DNA of 64,000 nt from Phoronis australis (Eukaryota > Phoronida > Phoronidae). Under the pieces are notes generated by a model, which ran no database searches, was not told the DNA's origin, and saw nothing but the letters and a program-made list of their open reading frames with translations. Positions 50,749 through 63,297 of this stretch are shown here, piece by piece. A program made the position numbers and the translations under genes. Location: NCBI GenBank assembly GCA_002633005.1, contig NMRA01000429.1:62001-126000 (forward strand), given 5' to 3'. Numbering within the stretch: position 1 is the first letter of the stretch; each line of letters begins with the position of its first letter.

Positions 50749-51451
50749 ATACTGAGATTGACCCTAAGTGCTTCAATGATCAGATATTGGTAACTCGTTC
50801 ATACTTGCTAAGTGCTGTAGCTGTGCTGCCGGTCTAACTTCGTTTTAAAGCTACCACAGAAGACTAAGAACAAAAACAATTAAAACGAAATTGTACTGAA
50901 AGCGGGATTTGCGACATTTGATTGAAAATCAAGTGGCATGAACGACTTTTGAGTTTTTATGAAGTGTGAATGAACCGATTGTTATTCATTCTTTCGTTAT
51001 TTTGAATAAGAACGTGAATGTCCGGACACAAATATGTACTTCTGCGTTATCTGTGAATGCGTTTTAGGTATTGAGATATGATGGATACAAAGCAGGGAAN
51101 ATACTGAGATTGACCCTAAGTGCTTCAATGATCAGATATTGGTAACTCGTTCATACTTGCTAAGTGCTCTAGCTGTGCTGCCGGTCTAACTTCGTTTTAA
51201 AGCTACCACAGAAGACTAAGAACAAAAACGATTAAAACGAAATTGTACTGAAAGCGGGATTTGCGACATTTGATTGAAAATCAAGTGGCATGAACGACTT
51301 TTGAGTTTTTATGAAGTGTGAATGAACCGATTGTTATTCATTCTTTCGTTATTTTGAATAAGAACGTGAATGTCCGGACACAAATATGTACTTCTGCGTT
51401 ATCTGTGAATGCGTTTTAGGTATTGAGATATGATGGATACAAAGCAGGGAA
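50749..51451 (+). repeat. 351-base direct duplication meeting at an N (probable assembly overlap)
   Basis: Positions 50749-51099 and 51101-51451 are the same length and essentially identical; one G/C difference is visible in AGTGCT(G/C)TAGCTG. The join is exactly at the N at 51100. Confidence 0.85.
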
Positions 51452-52146
51452 ATACAGAAACGCGAGAAAACAATACTTACAAATGAAAACCAAACGGGTT
51501 ACTTCTTGGACGTCCATTATCATTGTCTACACTGCACCATTCCTGCCAAGCGTTAGTTTTCGTTGTTATCTTGAAGTCCAACTTCTGTTCCAGGTTGTAC
51601 ATGTGACTTCTGTGTTATGCAACTTCCCTGACAATGTTTCGGTGGAAGTGGGTGTTTCCAGTTTGAAACTGTTGAGGTCACGGGATAATGGCTACAGGTT
51701 TTACAGGATATGTTTGTCACCCAAATCTGAGACCGTATCGGTTCATGCAATTTCAAAGCTTCGATATTGGAATTGCATTACTCATCTAAGATGTCATTTT
51801 CGGTTTTGAAAACTGGGGAGTTTTGGTTCAAGCCTGTCCCTGATGGGGATCAATTACAAATAAAACAACAATGATGTAACAGCTATCGTACGTTTTCAGT
51901 TGCAGGGACAATTTGGACTATAAATATAACAAACGGAGTAAAGAGTAATGGGTACGGAAACAATGAGTTGAATGTTGAACTCTAACACAGAATACTGCTC
52001 AAAATAGTGGCATCTTTGAACCGATCAAGACATATATTGTACTGACATGTCAATCAGGTTATTAAAGCGGCATTGATGTTCTTAGGCATTATGATACTTA
52101 AGTTTATCAGCTATATAGCAAACCAAAAGTTGAGTTAAAATGGGAG

Positions 52147-52690
52147 ATGGTGTTGAATTTGCAATTATCTGATGAATGGTGGAGAAAAACCTACTGTTGC
52201 TCTGTAGACTTCACATCTGATACGAAATTAAAATGGTTTCAAGTTAGATTGACCCACATAATTTTAAGTACAAACACTTTTCTCCATAAAATTGGAGTTA
52301 ATAACTCGCAATTGTGCACCTTTTATAAAAAGGAACCAGAGAAATTAATTCATCTCTACTGGTCTTGTCATGTTGTGTGTTCCTTTTGGTCGGCATTATT
52401 TCTATGGATCGACCAAAAAGTAAATATAACCCTAAATCCTGCCATCATCGATATCCTTTTTGGTAAGCATTCTGAATCAAAAGTAATAAATCTAGTATTG
52501 ATATTGGGTAAATATCGTATATATCGTCGTAGGTTTGCCCTGTATTGAACATCTCAAGGCAGAGATATATGAATACTTCAAAATTGAAAAATACACTTTT
52601 GCCAAAAATTGTGAACTTTTGGAATTTCATAAGAGACGGTCTCCTATGGTTCTTTTGTTTCATTGACTGGGGTTACAACTAAGATTTAGG
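52147..52690 (+). pseudogene. LINE retrotransposon 3' fragment with zf-RVT-like domain
   Basis: The frame contains KWFQVRLTHIILSTNTFLHK, CTFYKKEPEKLIHLYWSC and FWSALFLWI. It matches the zinc-binding domain found after the reverse transcriptase in L1/Tx1-type LINEs (RLxHxILxTNxFLxKIG, CxFCxxExExxxHLFWxC). It continues LGKYRIYRRR, typical of the following segment, then breaks with stops near 52548. Only the 3' end is present, as in 5'-truncated LINE copies. Confidence 0.75.
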
Positions 52691-55600
52691 CCCCCGGAGT
52701 GAATGAGTGTATGAATGTGTATATTCCCTTTAAATTTAGTGTATGTCTCACGCTACTTATGAATGAACAAATGTTAAAAAACTTGGGGACTCCTTCGAGC
52801 CCCCCCGAACCTCCAATTGTTGAAATCACGGAACGTACATCATGGGGAATAGGTCAGAATAAAGAAGGCGAACTGAAAATGTTCAAATGAATTCATACAT
52901 TTCTCTTCTTATCTGCATTAGTGTTTGCTGCGAAATGAGGTCAAATTTGTGATCAATCTCGACTAACACACATCTGACCGACAAGACTGTCGTATCAACA
53001 TACAGTATCAGCTTTTGGTTGCAATTTTAATAGAAATAAAACGACCAAAATTTTCAGGAGAAAACTCTTGTTTGAATGTACAGATATATACACTGTCAGA
53101 CTGAACATCAGTTAGGCATCAACAAAGCAATGGTTCCACTTCAAATCACGCTTCATCATTCAACTTGTTAGAATCACACAACATGCATTGATGTCAAGCA
53201 CACGGCTTAGCTGTGTTGATTAACAATTGGATTGAAACGTGGTAGTGGCAAGTGGGGGTTGCAGAGGTCACCATTTTCAATGAAACACGAAGGTTGCACC
53301 AGCAGGAGGTACGCGCATATACTATTATTATTTACAAGTGTCCGTGGCTTTCGGCATGCAGAAAGGATAGGGTAGGGCGAGGGGGTGGGGCAGTCAAGAA
53401 ACACACTGTGAAACATGGATCATCTATGCTCACTCAAAATGTGCTTATTCAAAATACTTATAAATACCGAGGAAACGTTATACGCACCGTTGTATCTTAT
53501 TTTTTTAGGAAATGCTAAGTTTAGATCCTGCAGGGCCCCTCTCTGGCAACTGATAATGGAGACATCTGTATCTCTGTTTTAGTTTTGTAAATATTTTATA
53601 TCAATCTTAGCCTTCACTGAGAATTCACAACTCTGTTAGGCTTATGGGTGAGTACATCATATGTGGGCCATTAATGCTGATGTTCTAAGCTGACCCTGAG
53701 GTTTTTCGATAGTACAGCGAATTTTGGCCACATCAGATTAAATGTCGAATATATCCTGGGCATCAAGATACGCATGGACATCGTGCTACAACTGGGCAGT
53801 GAAAGAAGAAAGAGTTCTCTTAAATTGAATGCAATAGTATATCGTTTAAATAATTAACAGGAAGAGGTACCGAAACTGCAACCGGAACTCCGTAACACGT
53901 GTCAGTCGGTCTGCCCCAAGCAATTGTTGGCTGCAACTTGTCGCTTGTCAATCCAAATGCAGCTTTTTTTCAGATTTTAATTCTAAACTTGAAAATTCCC
54001 CACAATTCTACAAAGTATTCAGGTGCCAATTTGTTACCCAATAGGACAGTAACTCTGACGTGAGATCACATTCAGTTTAAATTACTGTGCACTCAGGCTC
54101 ATATTGAAGACATTGAAATTTATTGTGGTCGGTTGAAGACGATGTCAATACGTGCTGACTACAATGAACAATAATTTTCAAAATAAACTGGACAGCGTTC
54201 AAATTTGACGGACTTCAGGCGCAGTTTCAATCTCCACCAAATCTCGTCCAATTTTCAACAAATGTAACTACCCGTATACCCACGGTAGTCGTAATTGCGA
54301 CAACTTACTGTGCATGTCGCTCACACAAACAATCAGCACACAGCAATGACGTCACAGTAAACTCAAACAACAGTTTAACAAAAATGCTATTATAGTGCGA
54401 CAAAAGTGAGACGAAGTTTCTAATAATTATGTAATTCTGGCAATATGTCTACCTAATTTGGATTTATTTTGAAAAGTATGCTACTGATTGTTGATGCTAA
54501 TTGTGTAGCTTACAAACTGTGTGAGAATGTGTCCGCAAAAAGTTTAGCTATGAACACTAAGCAGTCGTATCTGCCTTTTAGTGATGTTTTCAACTTGATC
54601 CATGAATTCAAAGTGCACCAAAGCCATGCTCAATTCAAATAGCTGACAAATTTTATGGCAATATGTACGTGTAGTTTAGCCTCCGAATGCTATACTTTCA
54701 ATATAGTGCTTCCACAACGGCTTCTGCAAACGGTAGAAACAAAATGAGCATGCTTGTAACATGGAAACTAAACCCCATAAAACAAAATTATAACTCTTCA
54801 CCACTTCCTTCCTTCCAGCATAGAAGTGTAGACCGAAAGTTCAAGGCTACGAGCTAGTCTCATACATCCGTTAATGTTGCCTCTATCAACCGGTAACGTG
54901 AGTAGCCTGCTTTTAGAAAAACGGAAACTTCCAATTGGTCCAAAAGAATCTGCATAGGAGTTAACGTTGGTCAAGTTTGTTTTAGGAGGTGAAATCATAA
55001 AGCCTGCGTCTTTATATTAGAAGACGAAGGGTGTGTTCTTGGAGTTTGTAATGATTTTGTAAAGATTATAGCTATTGATAACCGTAGACATTCAAGTTGG
55101 TGAAAGAATAAAAAGTTATGGTAATCCAACCAACTGGTTACCACCGTGATTTTCTTACAAGCATTAGTCAAGTTGTAACCACATATTAATGTACATATAC
55201 AATGTTTTAGTATAGACTACATGTAAATTAATAGAAAACATTTATTGATTAAAACATACAAAACACATAACTATCAATACGACACACTAACATTGTTAAG
55301 TTATCATTCTCGTTTAACCTAACATTTGAAAACTACACATGAGTCCGTTTAAGAATGTACTTTTGAATTCAGTTCGTTAATCTTCCATCCTTGACCACGC
55401 CATTAAAACACTGTAGGACTTGTGAGTTTGCCGCAAAAAGACAATAGATGTCGCTACGAGCGCGCCAAGCCTTGAAAGTGCAGTTCCCATGCACCGGATG
55501 TAATCAAAAACTCACTGGATAATGACTAAAACACAGCTGACGCCAGTGAAGGATGCAATATCAACCAATCTTTATGCACATTCCATAAAAACATGTATAC

Positions 55601-56080
55601 ACAACAGGTAAAATACGTTAGGACAATCTTTTTTAAGTAAGAACATTCACTAAGTGTTCATCACCTTTTCGTAACCGTCAAGAACCTGAAGTTGTTAATC
55701 GTTTGGCCATTGTAATACGAACAACACCAATCCGATAAGGTACCAAATTCGTCGATACGCGCACACGAATACTGTACGGGCACAAGGTGATTGTCTGCTG
55801 ACGAATCAGTAGTCAGGCGACCACATTTCGAAACCAAGTACTTACGGCAGTGGCCTCCAAGCTAACGACTACTAACAAAGCGTTGTATTTTTTGTCGGAG
55901 TAAGCTAGATATCCTGTCACCGAATTATTGCCGGCCGAAAATAGTTTCTACTGCATATGAAGTAAAAGCTACATAACACCAATGGAGAATCAAACAAGGA
56001 TCGTATTTAACACACATAGAAACTAGAAAGCAATAACTGACGTATAGGTGGCAGCATGGTCGCGTTCTAATCAACAACGA
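52691..56080. other. Downstream flank of gene 1, nothing assigned
   Basis: No coding feature is supportable. Short frames at 53207-53518 and 54798-54998 lack motifs. This stretch would include the 3' untranslated region of gene 1 on the minus strand just below 56081. Confidence 0.4.
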
Positions 56081-56155
56081 CTAGGAAAAGTTGGCGTAAG
56101 TGTCAAACGACTGGATGAACTTCTCCGCCATACTGTACAAAGAGCTGTACTGAGC
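56081..56155 (-). CDS. Gene 1 terminal exon and stop codon
   Basis: The exon encodes 24 residues from AQYSSLYSMAEKFIQSFDTY to ANFS and the TAG stop at 56081-56083. It follows the acceptor atttcag. The xQYxxLYxxxxxF helix plus DTYANF is the usual end of a D2 domain in MAM-type receptor PTPs. No clear polyadenylation signal was assigned downstream on the minus strand. Confidence 0.88.
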   Translation of the reverse strand, partial: AQYSSLYSMAEKFIQSFDTYANFS

Positions 56156-56584
56156 CTGAAATGACAGTATACACAGGGTAAAAAGGCAGTGTGGACACAA
56201 GGAAAATGGAGGAAAACAATTACTAAGTGCATGGAGCCCAGAAACTTTTCGCATGTAAGGTGACACTCTATCCCAAGTTTCAATCAAAATTTGATATCCT
56301 GATTCGAAAAACAACCAAATCAGCTTGTACTTGAAAGTAGAATTCTTCCGGTTGTCACAGGTCAACACCAAGCGATATCCACGCAACATCCTCGAGAACT
56401 CTTTGACTTGTTAAATCAAAAACGTGCTACGCTGCGCTGAGGCCAGTAGAAGGCCAATAGATGTTGTCAATGAAACACAGGTATGAAGGACCCGAGAACA
56501 ATTACAGCTACAATGTAAATTAAAATTTTGCTGTAGTCGCTGTGCAAAGAGCAATGACCGCAATCGTTAACCGGAAACACGTAC

Positions 56585-56720
56585 CACGCTGGTAATAAAC
56601 TGGAATCTAGTGGCTCTAATACTTTTCACAGTCTGGAATACGTCGACACCTTGATCAACTTTGATCTTCTCAAACAGGTTGGCAAGGGTACAATAGTATC
56701 CGCTACGAGTACAACCGTCC
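56585..56720 (-). CDS. Gene 1 exon: D2 catalytic loop and following helix
   Basis: Joined across the phase 2 intron, the loop reads HCLDGCTRSG, so the Cys-x5-Arg signature of the PTP loop is intact. It continues YYCTLANLFEKIKVDQGVDV then FQTVKSIRATRFQFITSV, matching the VDVFQxVxxxRxxRxxxV helix and Q-loop region. Acceptor tttcag, donor gtacgt, leaving in phase 0. The intact CX5R with altered KNRY and WPD loops is characteristic of D2 domains. Confidence 0.9.
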
Positions 56721-57119
56721 CTGAAATGAAAGATTTAGTGTCAAATTGACAGAAACAAAACTACTGCATTCATTTTACAGCCACTTGCTCCACTTCAGTT
56801 TATAAGTTTTGAATGTTTGGAAAGTAAAGTCACCTCCATGCATTAAATGAATCATACATATTCCAGCATGCCCTGAGTGTCGCTTTCACATTGATGCCGC
56901 AACCCCCACCCCCCGATTTGAGGAATTTCGATGCGTGGCAAGAGCTTAACTGGAAGCCTTAAAGGAGAAGGCAAGCCTTTCAGGTCATTTTTAGTATACG
57001 GTTCGTTGATTGTCCAGCCATATTTTTCAGTTAATTGCAGCTTCCCGTAACCTTATTTATTAGTCTTGCCATACTCCGTAAGTGACGTTTAAGGAGTTAA
57101 GAATTTCTTGCCATTTTGT

Positions 57120-58600
57120 TTCTACGTTCGAGTTTAGTGTGAGGAGCTGTTCTACTGTTGTTATGTTGCTGGTTTCCTGAAATTGTTGCCACCACCTTTC
57201 ATCGACGAGTATTCTACGACAAGCTAGATTGTAAGAGAGCTCAATTACGTTGGGTTTAGTTTGCAGTAGCTTGAAATGAGCTGAAATCGGCGACCCATAT
57301 CACAGACACAGTGGCGTGAGTGACGGAGACATTGTTCAATGCAGTGGTGACAAGGAATTTTTTCACGAACAGTCAGTAGGCGGATATACATTTGATCCCG
57401 AGTATAGCGAGGCAGAATACACACAGACAGCTGTTGAGAGGGATGAGGCAGAGACTAAGGACATACGTGCCGGGACGGCTTAGTGCAACTGCACGGTGTG
57501 CACTGCTATGCCGATCTTAATGAAATGTATATGCTGTTCCCTCTGGATGGTGACCTGAGCACCCAAACCCCTTACATACCGCGAAACTCCCTCGCCACAC
57601 ACCTGGTAACTTCTAAACAGCTCTAACACTTTTGCCAAGTTCCCAATAAACTTATCAAAGTTCGGCTCGCCGGCCTGTTCACTGGATATCAACCTGTCCT
57701 TCTCACTGGCTGGCGAACTTGGCCTATATTTAATCCCACTATTCAACATCGCTTCAGGGCTCTGGGCTGGAGACAACACCAGCAGAGGTCGAATCACTGC
57801 TAGTTCCCGGAAGTGCGCGCTCCGGGGGATGTTTGGATGCACAGGCGACAGTAGATGAAGGGCCTCCAGTCACTGTGGAGGTCAGAGCTCGCGAGGCCTC
57901 TCGCTTCAAAAACGGAATTCTCTGGGTGGCGACGGGTACTGCCGGCAATAAACATTGAAGGTATGACAACCTTCTTTAGGCATTGTCATCAATTCCGCGT
58001 ACATATCTCTTTCGTAGTCCGACGGCAGAAAATGCCACATTCTCGATAATTCCTCACTGCATTGTACGTTGGGTGGGCGGGTAATGCTGCGTTCTTACAC
58101 AAACGACCCAAGTACGGTGGGGTTGGTCATCTTTCGGAAGGCGATGTAATGGCACACCCAAAGTGCGCGTGAGAAGATAATGAATACACCCTGGCAAGCT
58201 GTATCAATGCGGGATGCTGACTGACTCGTAAACAAACGCGAACGGCGACCGAATTTGTCACAACCGAGGTAAAACAATGGCTGACTCGACAGCTCACAAA
58301 ATGGCGCGATATCTTTAAGCCCCTAAACGTCACTTCCTGAGTAGGGCACAACTAATTAAGAGAATTACTGGAAGCTATTATGAATTAAAATATGTCTGGG
58401 ATAATCAACGAATTCTATTTTTAGTAAAATGATATTAAAAAAGGTTGCCTTCTCCTTTAAACATGCATCACAACCCCTCTCAAAATATGTGGATTCTACT
58501 GGAAAGTAGCGTAACTCCCCTGCAGTGGAAGATGTGAATTCTAATCTGATCGGAAATAACGCAACAGATCGCGACATGCAATACTGATATTCAATAGAGG
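57120..58600. other. Large intron of gene 1 with unassigned open frames
   Basis: This intron lies between the two halves of the D2 catalytic loop. On the plus strand, about 57290-57479 is an open frame ending EAETKDIRAGTA and containing GGYTFDPEYSEAEYT. It opens after a TGA and has no ATG of its own. The overlapping minus-strand frames at 57480-57842 and 57754-57969 are proline- and serine-rich and match no family I recognise. The stretch may be a retroposed or transposon-borne fragment. There is no splice evidence for it as part of gene 1. Confidence 0.3.
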
Positions 58601-58916
58601 GTGCGAAACATCTACGCCATTTGATGTTTAACCCATAGAAATAATGGAAGCTCCGATTGCGCTGTCGATGAACATTTTTGTGGGAGAGGTAATGCGAGTC
58701 GCTATGTGTCTATGATAGTTTTCGCTAATGAAAAAACGACAAAAGAGACTCTAACAGAAATTCTGTACTTAATTGTAAAACACCTGATGGGTTTATAACA
58801 CAGAGATTGTATCTTAACCAGTTGATAAGGCGGATCCTGGGAAGTCAAAAAATTGCAGCCATTTCTGCATTCAACACGTTTCGTTTGTGAACATAAAATT
58901 TGCTATATTTACTCAC

Positions 58917-59080
58917 AAACAATGTATTACAGCCGCGTTCTTCCCAGTTTGTTGCTGCGCCAGCTCCACAATTTCAATAAGTTCAATAAGCGCACTTTGT
59001 AGGTTCGATGGTGGCACAGCCAGTTTGTTTGGCCAGCCTCTTAATTGGAAATGTTTGATTTCCCGACCTTTGCTGTTTCG
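58917..59080 (-). CDS. Gene 1 exon: D2 WPD-loop region up to the catalytic Cys
   Basis: The exon encodes 54 residues plus two bases. It contains FQLRGWPNKLAVPPSNLQSA, matching the WPD loop region of PTPs with Asn in place of the general-acid Asp, then a helix and the strand NAAVIHC that ends on the catalytic-loop Cys. The missing acid is typical of D2 domains. Acceptor ctttcag, donor gtgagt; the exon leaves in phase 2, inside the catalytic loop. Confidence 0.88.
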
Positions 59081-59345
59081 CTGAAAGAAACAACTCAAAA
59101 TGTGACTATGGTCTTACTGTTTTGGTAAGAAGGCACACGTATTCCCAATTATCACAAACATGGGATCTTCTGTTTATGGTGATCTAGTTTTAAAATACAT
59201 TTATCATTACTTCAACATCGCATGATGTTTGTGGACAGTGACGATGACACAAAAACAAGAGACGATGTACCATGCAACAAACGTACTATAGAACTCCGGA
59301 TTGATCAAGACAACACGAACAATGCAAAGTAACCAATACAATTAC

Positions 59346-59477
59346 CCTCCTTGTGTCAGTCAAAACCAGAGTTCGCTGCTTGATAACGTCGCCATGGTGA
59401 TACCTTGACCCAACACATTCCACTTCATACCGTCCAAAGCGCACAGACTCTTCATCAGGCCAGTATTGAGGACAAGT
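59346..59477 (-). CDS. Gene 1 exon: D2 C-PQYWPDEE segment
   Basis: The exon encodes 44 residues, beginning TCPQYWPDEESVRFGRYEVE and ending in VLTDTRR. The C-x-x-YWP motif followed by a G-x-x-x-V strand and a TLxLTxxRR strand is the standard PTP region between the TQGP core and the WPD loop. Acceptor ttttag, donor gtaatt, phase 0 at both ends. Confidence 0.9.
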
Positions 59478-60975
59478 CTAAAACAGTGGGTTACCAGTAA
59501 CATGAGTCATATTACTATCCAGGGACTCTTGAGTTTGCTTGAACTGAAAGTCAATATTTTCTGACAGCAGAACACAGGTAGTGTGCCCATTGCAGTAGGT
59601 GTTTTAGGGTTTTGTTCATGTATGTGCCATATCTTGTTTTTATTATTCTTGACGCAAAGGTTTGTGCTCCCATAAGTAAACTTTGATATTCCTACTACGT
59701 CTCTAGTATATCTTAAGATTGTTCCCTAGAGTTTGTTTAGGTTATTTCCCTTCTTTCTACAAGTTTGATAATTCCCTATCGCTTTAAGTACACTTTCACC
59801 GGTTTTCGTCTGCTCTGTTACACTTCTGTTGCCCGAAGGTGTCGCTGCATCGTGTAGCAGCACCGTAACTTCGGATGCCCGTTCGGTTGATAATTTTGCG
59901 ATACGTAGATTTAGATTTCATGTCATATGTGACTGTAGTGTGCTTTCTTCTATTTTACAGTTTTTACCATGCGAAATACACTTAAGTACATACACTTGGT
60001 CCTTTGTTGACATGTAGACTTTAATCTGTAACTTGACAACAATATGTCATTAATTGGATCACGTGACCATGTCGTTTTACGAAAATTTAGCTCAAAAAAT
60101 GTCCAAGAACATGACCAAAATCCATTTGATATAAGTTATCAAAATAAGCTCTCAAATGATTTGCAACAGGTTTTTAAAAATCCTTCATAATCGTTTTTTG
60201 CAACTTTTATGTTTGTTCACAAAACCATGTGCGCACACATAGGGGGGCGGGGGTGGGGCAGAAGTGGGCAAAAAGGTCTGCCTCAGAAAAAGTAGAAAAG
60301 GAGACAAAAAGTCCATGAAAAAAGGCAGACGCCCAATTCTTAGCTCCGAACGTACACCGTTTTTATCTTTTAGTAAAAGGTCCACATCCTCAAAAATACG
60401 AGCCCCCCACTTTTTAGGCTGGGTGAACGCAAGAAAACCACTGTTACAAATGCAAAGTTTTAAAAGGACTTCATAAAACGAGGTAAATAATATTTCATCA
60501 AAGAAAGTATATCGACATTTCATTGGAATCCAATCAGCCATATCTGAGACAATATGTTCTGAACATAGCCAAATTTGAACCCATTCTGCTGTCCTACATG
60601 AACACAGTGAATGCATTCAGGTGAGGGTCCGTATTTGGGATAAGCAAGAAGTGGGTTATCAGTAACACAATACCCACAGTTTATTTGCAGTGCGGAGATC
60701 AAATTCTATGGTTCTACAAACAACAACTCATCCAGAAGCTCCAAACGAAAGCATCGCGGTGCCTTTGCCACGAACGTCCGCATGATAGTGATGAGATGTC
60801 AGATCTCAGTTAAGGGAGATAACAACATGGTGACTATCCTTCATTCGCGCCCTCTATTGAAAGTCAAGTGTCTAGTAATATTACTTTGGTAAATCAGTAC
60901 AGGGTTAAACAAACTGAAATCTTAATGACGAGCCAACGACGAACATACTAAATCGATAGCACAAGGGAAACTTAC

Positions 60976-61110
60976 GTCATCATTGTGGTTCGCGTCACTC
61001 AGCATGACGATCACTTGACAGTCGTGATCGTGAACCATCTTCCAAAAATCACACACTGTGTTGGGTAACGGACTTTGTGTGACGATGAATGCATCACGTT
61101 GATTATATCC
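60976..61110 (-). CDS. Gene 1 exon: D2 TQ-PLPNTV-DFW core
   Basis: The exon encodes 45 residues from [20 protein letters not shown] to [20 protein letters not shown] and NHNDD. The FIxTQxPLxxTxxDFWxMV string is the central PTP core signature, and QVIVML is the following buried strand. The usual Gly in TQGP is Ser here. Acceptor ttttcag, donor gtaagt, phase 0 at both ends. Confidence 0.9.
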
Positions 61111-62150
61111 CTGAAAACGCACATATCTGTCTAAAAATCACACAGAGATATGAAATGGTAAAAATAAATAGATACCTTTCTGAAGTCTTCCCCACAAGTT
61201 CAAAAGGACTGAAACCTACGAAAACACGACGGTTGAAGAAAAAATGAAATATTCGTCAACTTACGAACTTGAAATACTCCCAAGTATTGACAGTTGACAA
61301 ACAAACAGAATTACCAAGTAAGACTGGTGGTTAGATTCATGGCAAGACTCTGTGGTCCAATGAGGGACTCAATAGGTAAACACATTTTGTTGTCTGCAAT
61401 ATTGCGTTCGTTACGTTCAAGTCGCCCGGATGAAGGCTTGTAAACAATGGTCCGATCGTATAATGCGAAGTCAACAATATCACTCATTAACCCAACGCAG
61501 ACTTATTAATTCCGGATCTTTCTCACTAAATTTTGGTATAGCGCGTGGAAAGCACAAAGCGATAGGAACGAATATCCACGTGTGAATAAATTCAAATATC
61601 AAAGAGACACAGGATAGGGGGATATCACAGAAAGCAATTGAGTAGTAAATAAAAATCCGGGATCAATACATTTATGCTGTTTACATACGTTTCACTGCTG
61701 TCTATGTTTACAATCGATAAGTTGGTGACTGACTAAATCCTCGATCACAAGGTTATGTTCGCTTAACCATGAAGGCGCGCACCATAGCGGGCGGGGGGTT
61801 ATAGCCCCCACTTTTTCAATGCTGCGCCGCCCATGATGAAGGACCGGTAAATAATAGAAATGACGCTGTAACCAAATTTGAATTTAAAAAAGCAATACTA
61901 TCAGTAAAAAAGTTATCTACCCCATCTTGGTCCTTGCTCTGGTGAAAAGGATTTTTGGGCTCGCCATTGGGATATAATGACAAAAGTTTGAAACAAAGTT
62001 CTGCTCAAAAATGATCTCCTGTGGCATGTTATGCTGTAGAATTAGTTCTCCAGCAATAATTATCTGTTCTTTCCAAGCCCAAAAAATCGCATTTTTTGTG
62101 GCCTTAAGCATTTGACGGGAGAATGGAGTAGCATGGTTAGTTCCACTCAC

Positions 62151-62227
62151 GTTCACGAACACTGCATTTATGTAGTCATTTCCTCCATCATCGGCCGCCG
62201 TCATCAAGAAGGGGCGACATATTCTAA
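62151..62227 (-). CDS. Gene 1 exon: D2 DYINA motif
   Basis: The exon is 77 bases. Joined to the previous exon it reads NILPLRICRPFLMTAADDGG followed by NDYINAVFVN. DYINA is one of the most conserved PTP core motifs and follows the R-x-x-L strand. The acceptor is ttgcag, the donor is gtgagt, and the exon enters in phase 1 and leaves in phase 0. Position and order relative to the neighbouring exons fit the D2 fold exactly. Confidence 0.85.
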
Positions 62228-62854
62228 CTGCAATGATGTCCAGAACGCCGTATTAAAAAGTGCTCTAAGCTGGTTGACTTAAGACAATCTTGAATGTAAG
62301 TCTTATACCAATAATCCACAAAAATCTTGTTGGCCATCATTTTCAAAGTCAACTTCTATCCTACATGTACGTACGCTGGCATCCTGAATGTGGTGGTTAC
62401 TTCGGAACCATAGCTTATACTTAATAAGTTCCCAAAATCGCCACGAGGTGGGGACACTGTAGCATCAACATCATAGTTTATTATTTGCAATAAGGAATGC
62501 AAACCAGCCATATTGGCTTCAAGCAAGAAAAAAGTAATAGGAACATATCTAGATAATGAAAATTTAACGGCTATTTTAGGGTGGAATGCCGTTTTTTTTT
62601 TAACCATGAACATATTCAGAGTGAATGTAACATTATTTGTGAGAATCAAAAATTTCCATGACTAGTTCAGTAACCTTTTAAAGGTAATGATGGGCATAGC
62701 GAAAAATGGATTCATGAGCGATGCTCACTTTTAAAGTTGAAAAGTAGGCCAAACTAAATCAACAAAATCCTTTTTTGAGCTTCACAGTTTTCACTACAAA
62801 ATGGACAATTTCTTCATTCAGTAGCTAAAAAGGGACTATAAAATTTAAACTCAC

Positions 62855-62954
62855 GTGGTAGAATGTTTGGATCTCTATTCTTGGAAGAGTTTTCTTTCAG
62901 TTTCCCCGCTGCATACTCCTCTGCGTCTGCAGCCAGGCACAGTCGATTTAGAGT
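62855..62954 (-). CDS. Gene 1 exon: start of PTP domain D2 (KNR motif)
   Basis: The exon encodes TLNRLCLAADAEEYAAGKLK then ENSSKNRDPNILP. The segment matches the D2 entry of tandem-domain receptor PTPs, where an asparagine-rich helix precedes the KNR-x-x-N-x-L-P motif. In catalytic D1 domains this loop reads KNRY and the tyrosine stacks on the substrate phosphotyrosine. Here the residue is Asp, as expected for a low-activity or regulatory D2. The acceptor is in phase 0; the donor is gtgagt, and the exon ends in phase 1. Confidence 0.85.
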
Positions 62955-63297
62955 CTACAATGAGAGTCAGTGACCGAGATTATAACAAATAACTAATGAA
63001 TTAAGTACATTTGACTTTACTTCATCGAGCACAACAACATCAACATCAACGACAACAACCAATATATAACTAACAATGACAACAATAACCTACATGTAAG
63101 TAGAACGACAAAAGCGATAACTTTAAAGTTCAACTAGTATATGGAAACAAATAAACAAAAAATCCACGGGAACATTCATTATTTTTTAAAATCTTTCCGA
63201 CGGACTTACTAGAAACCTTAACGTTGATTGACTAAAATATTTTGACAGTTAGCAGATAAACATTTCCCGCAAATTGCGTGCAATAGAAAATACTTAC

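Noticed and set aside
60185-60616. 143-codon minus-strand frame between D2 exons of gene 1
   Set aside because: It starts inside an intron, contains a G/C homopolymer-derived Pro run, has no motif, and would not splice in frame with the PTP exons.
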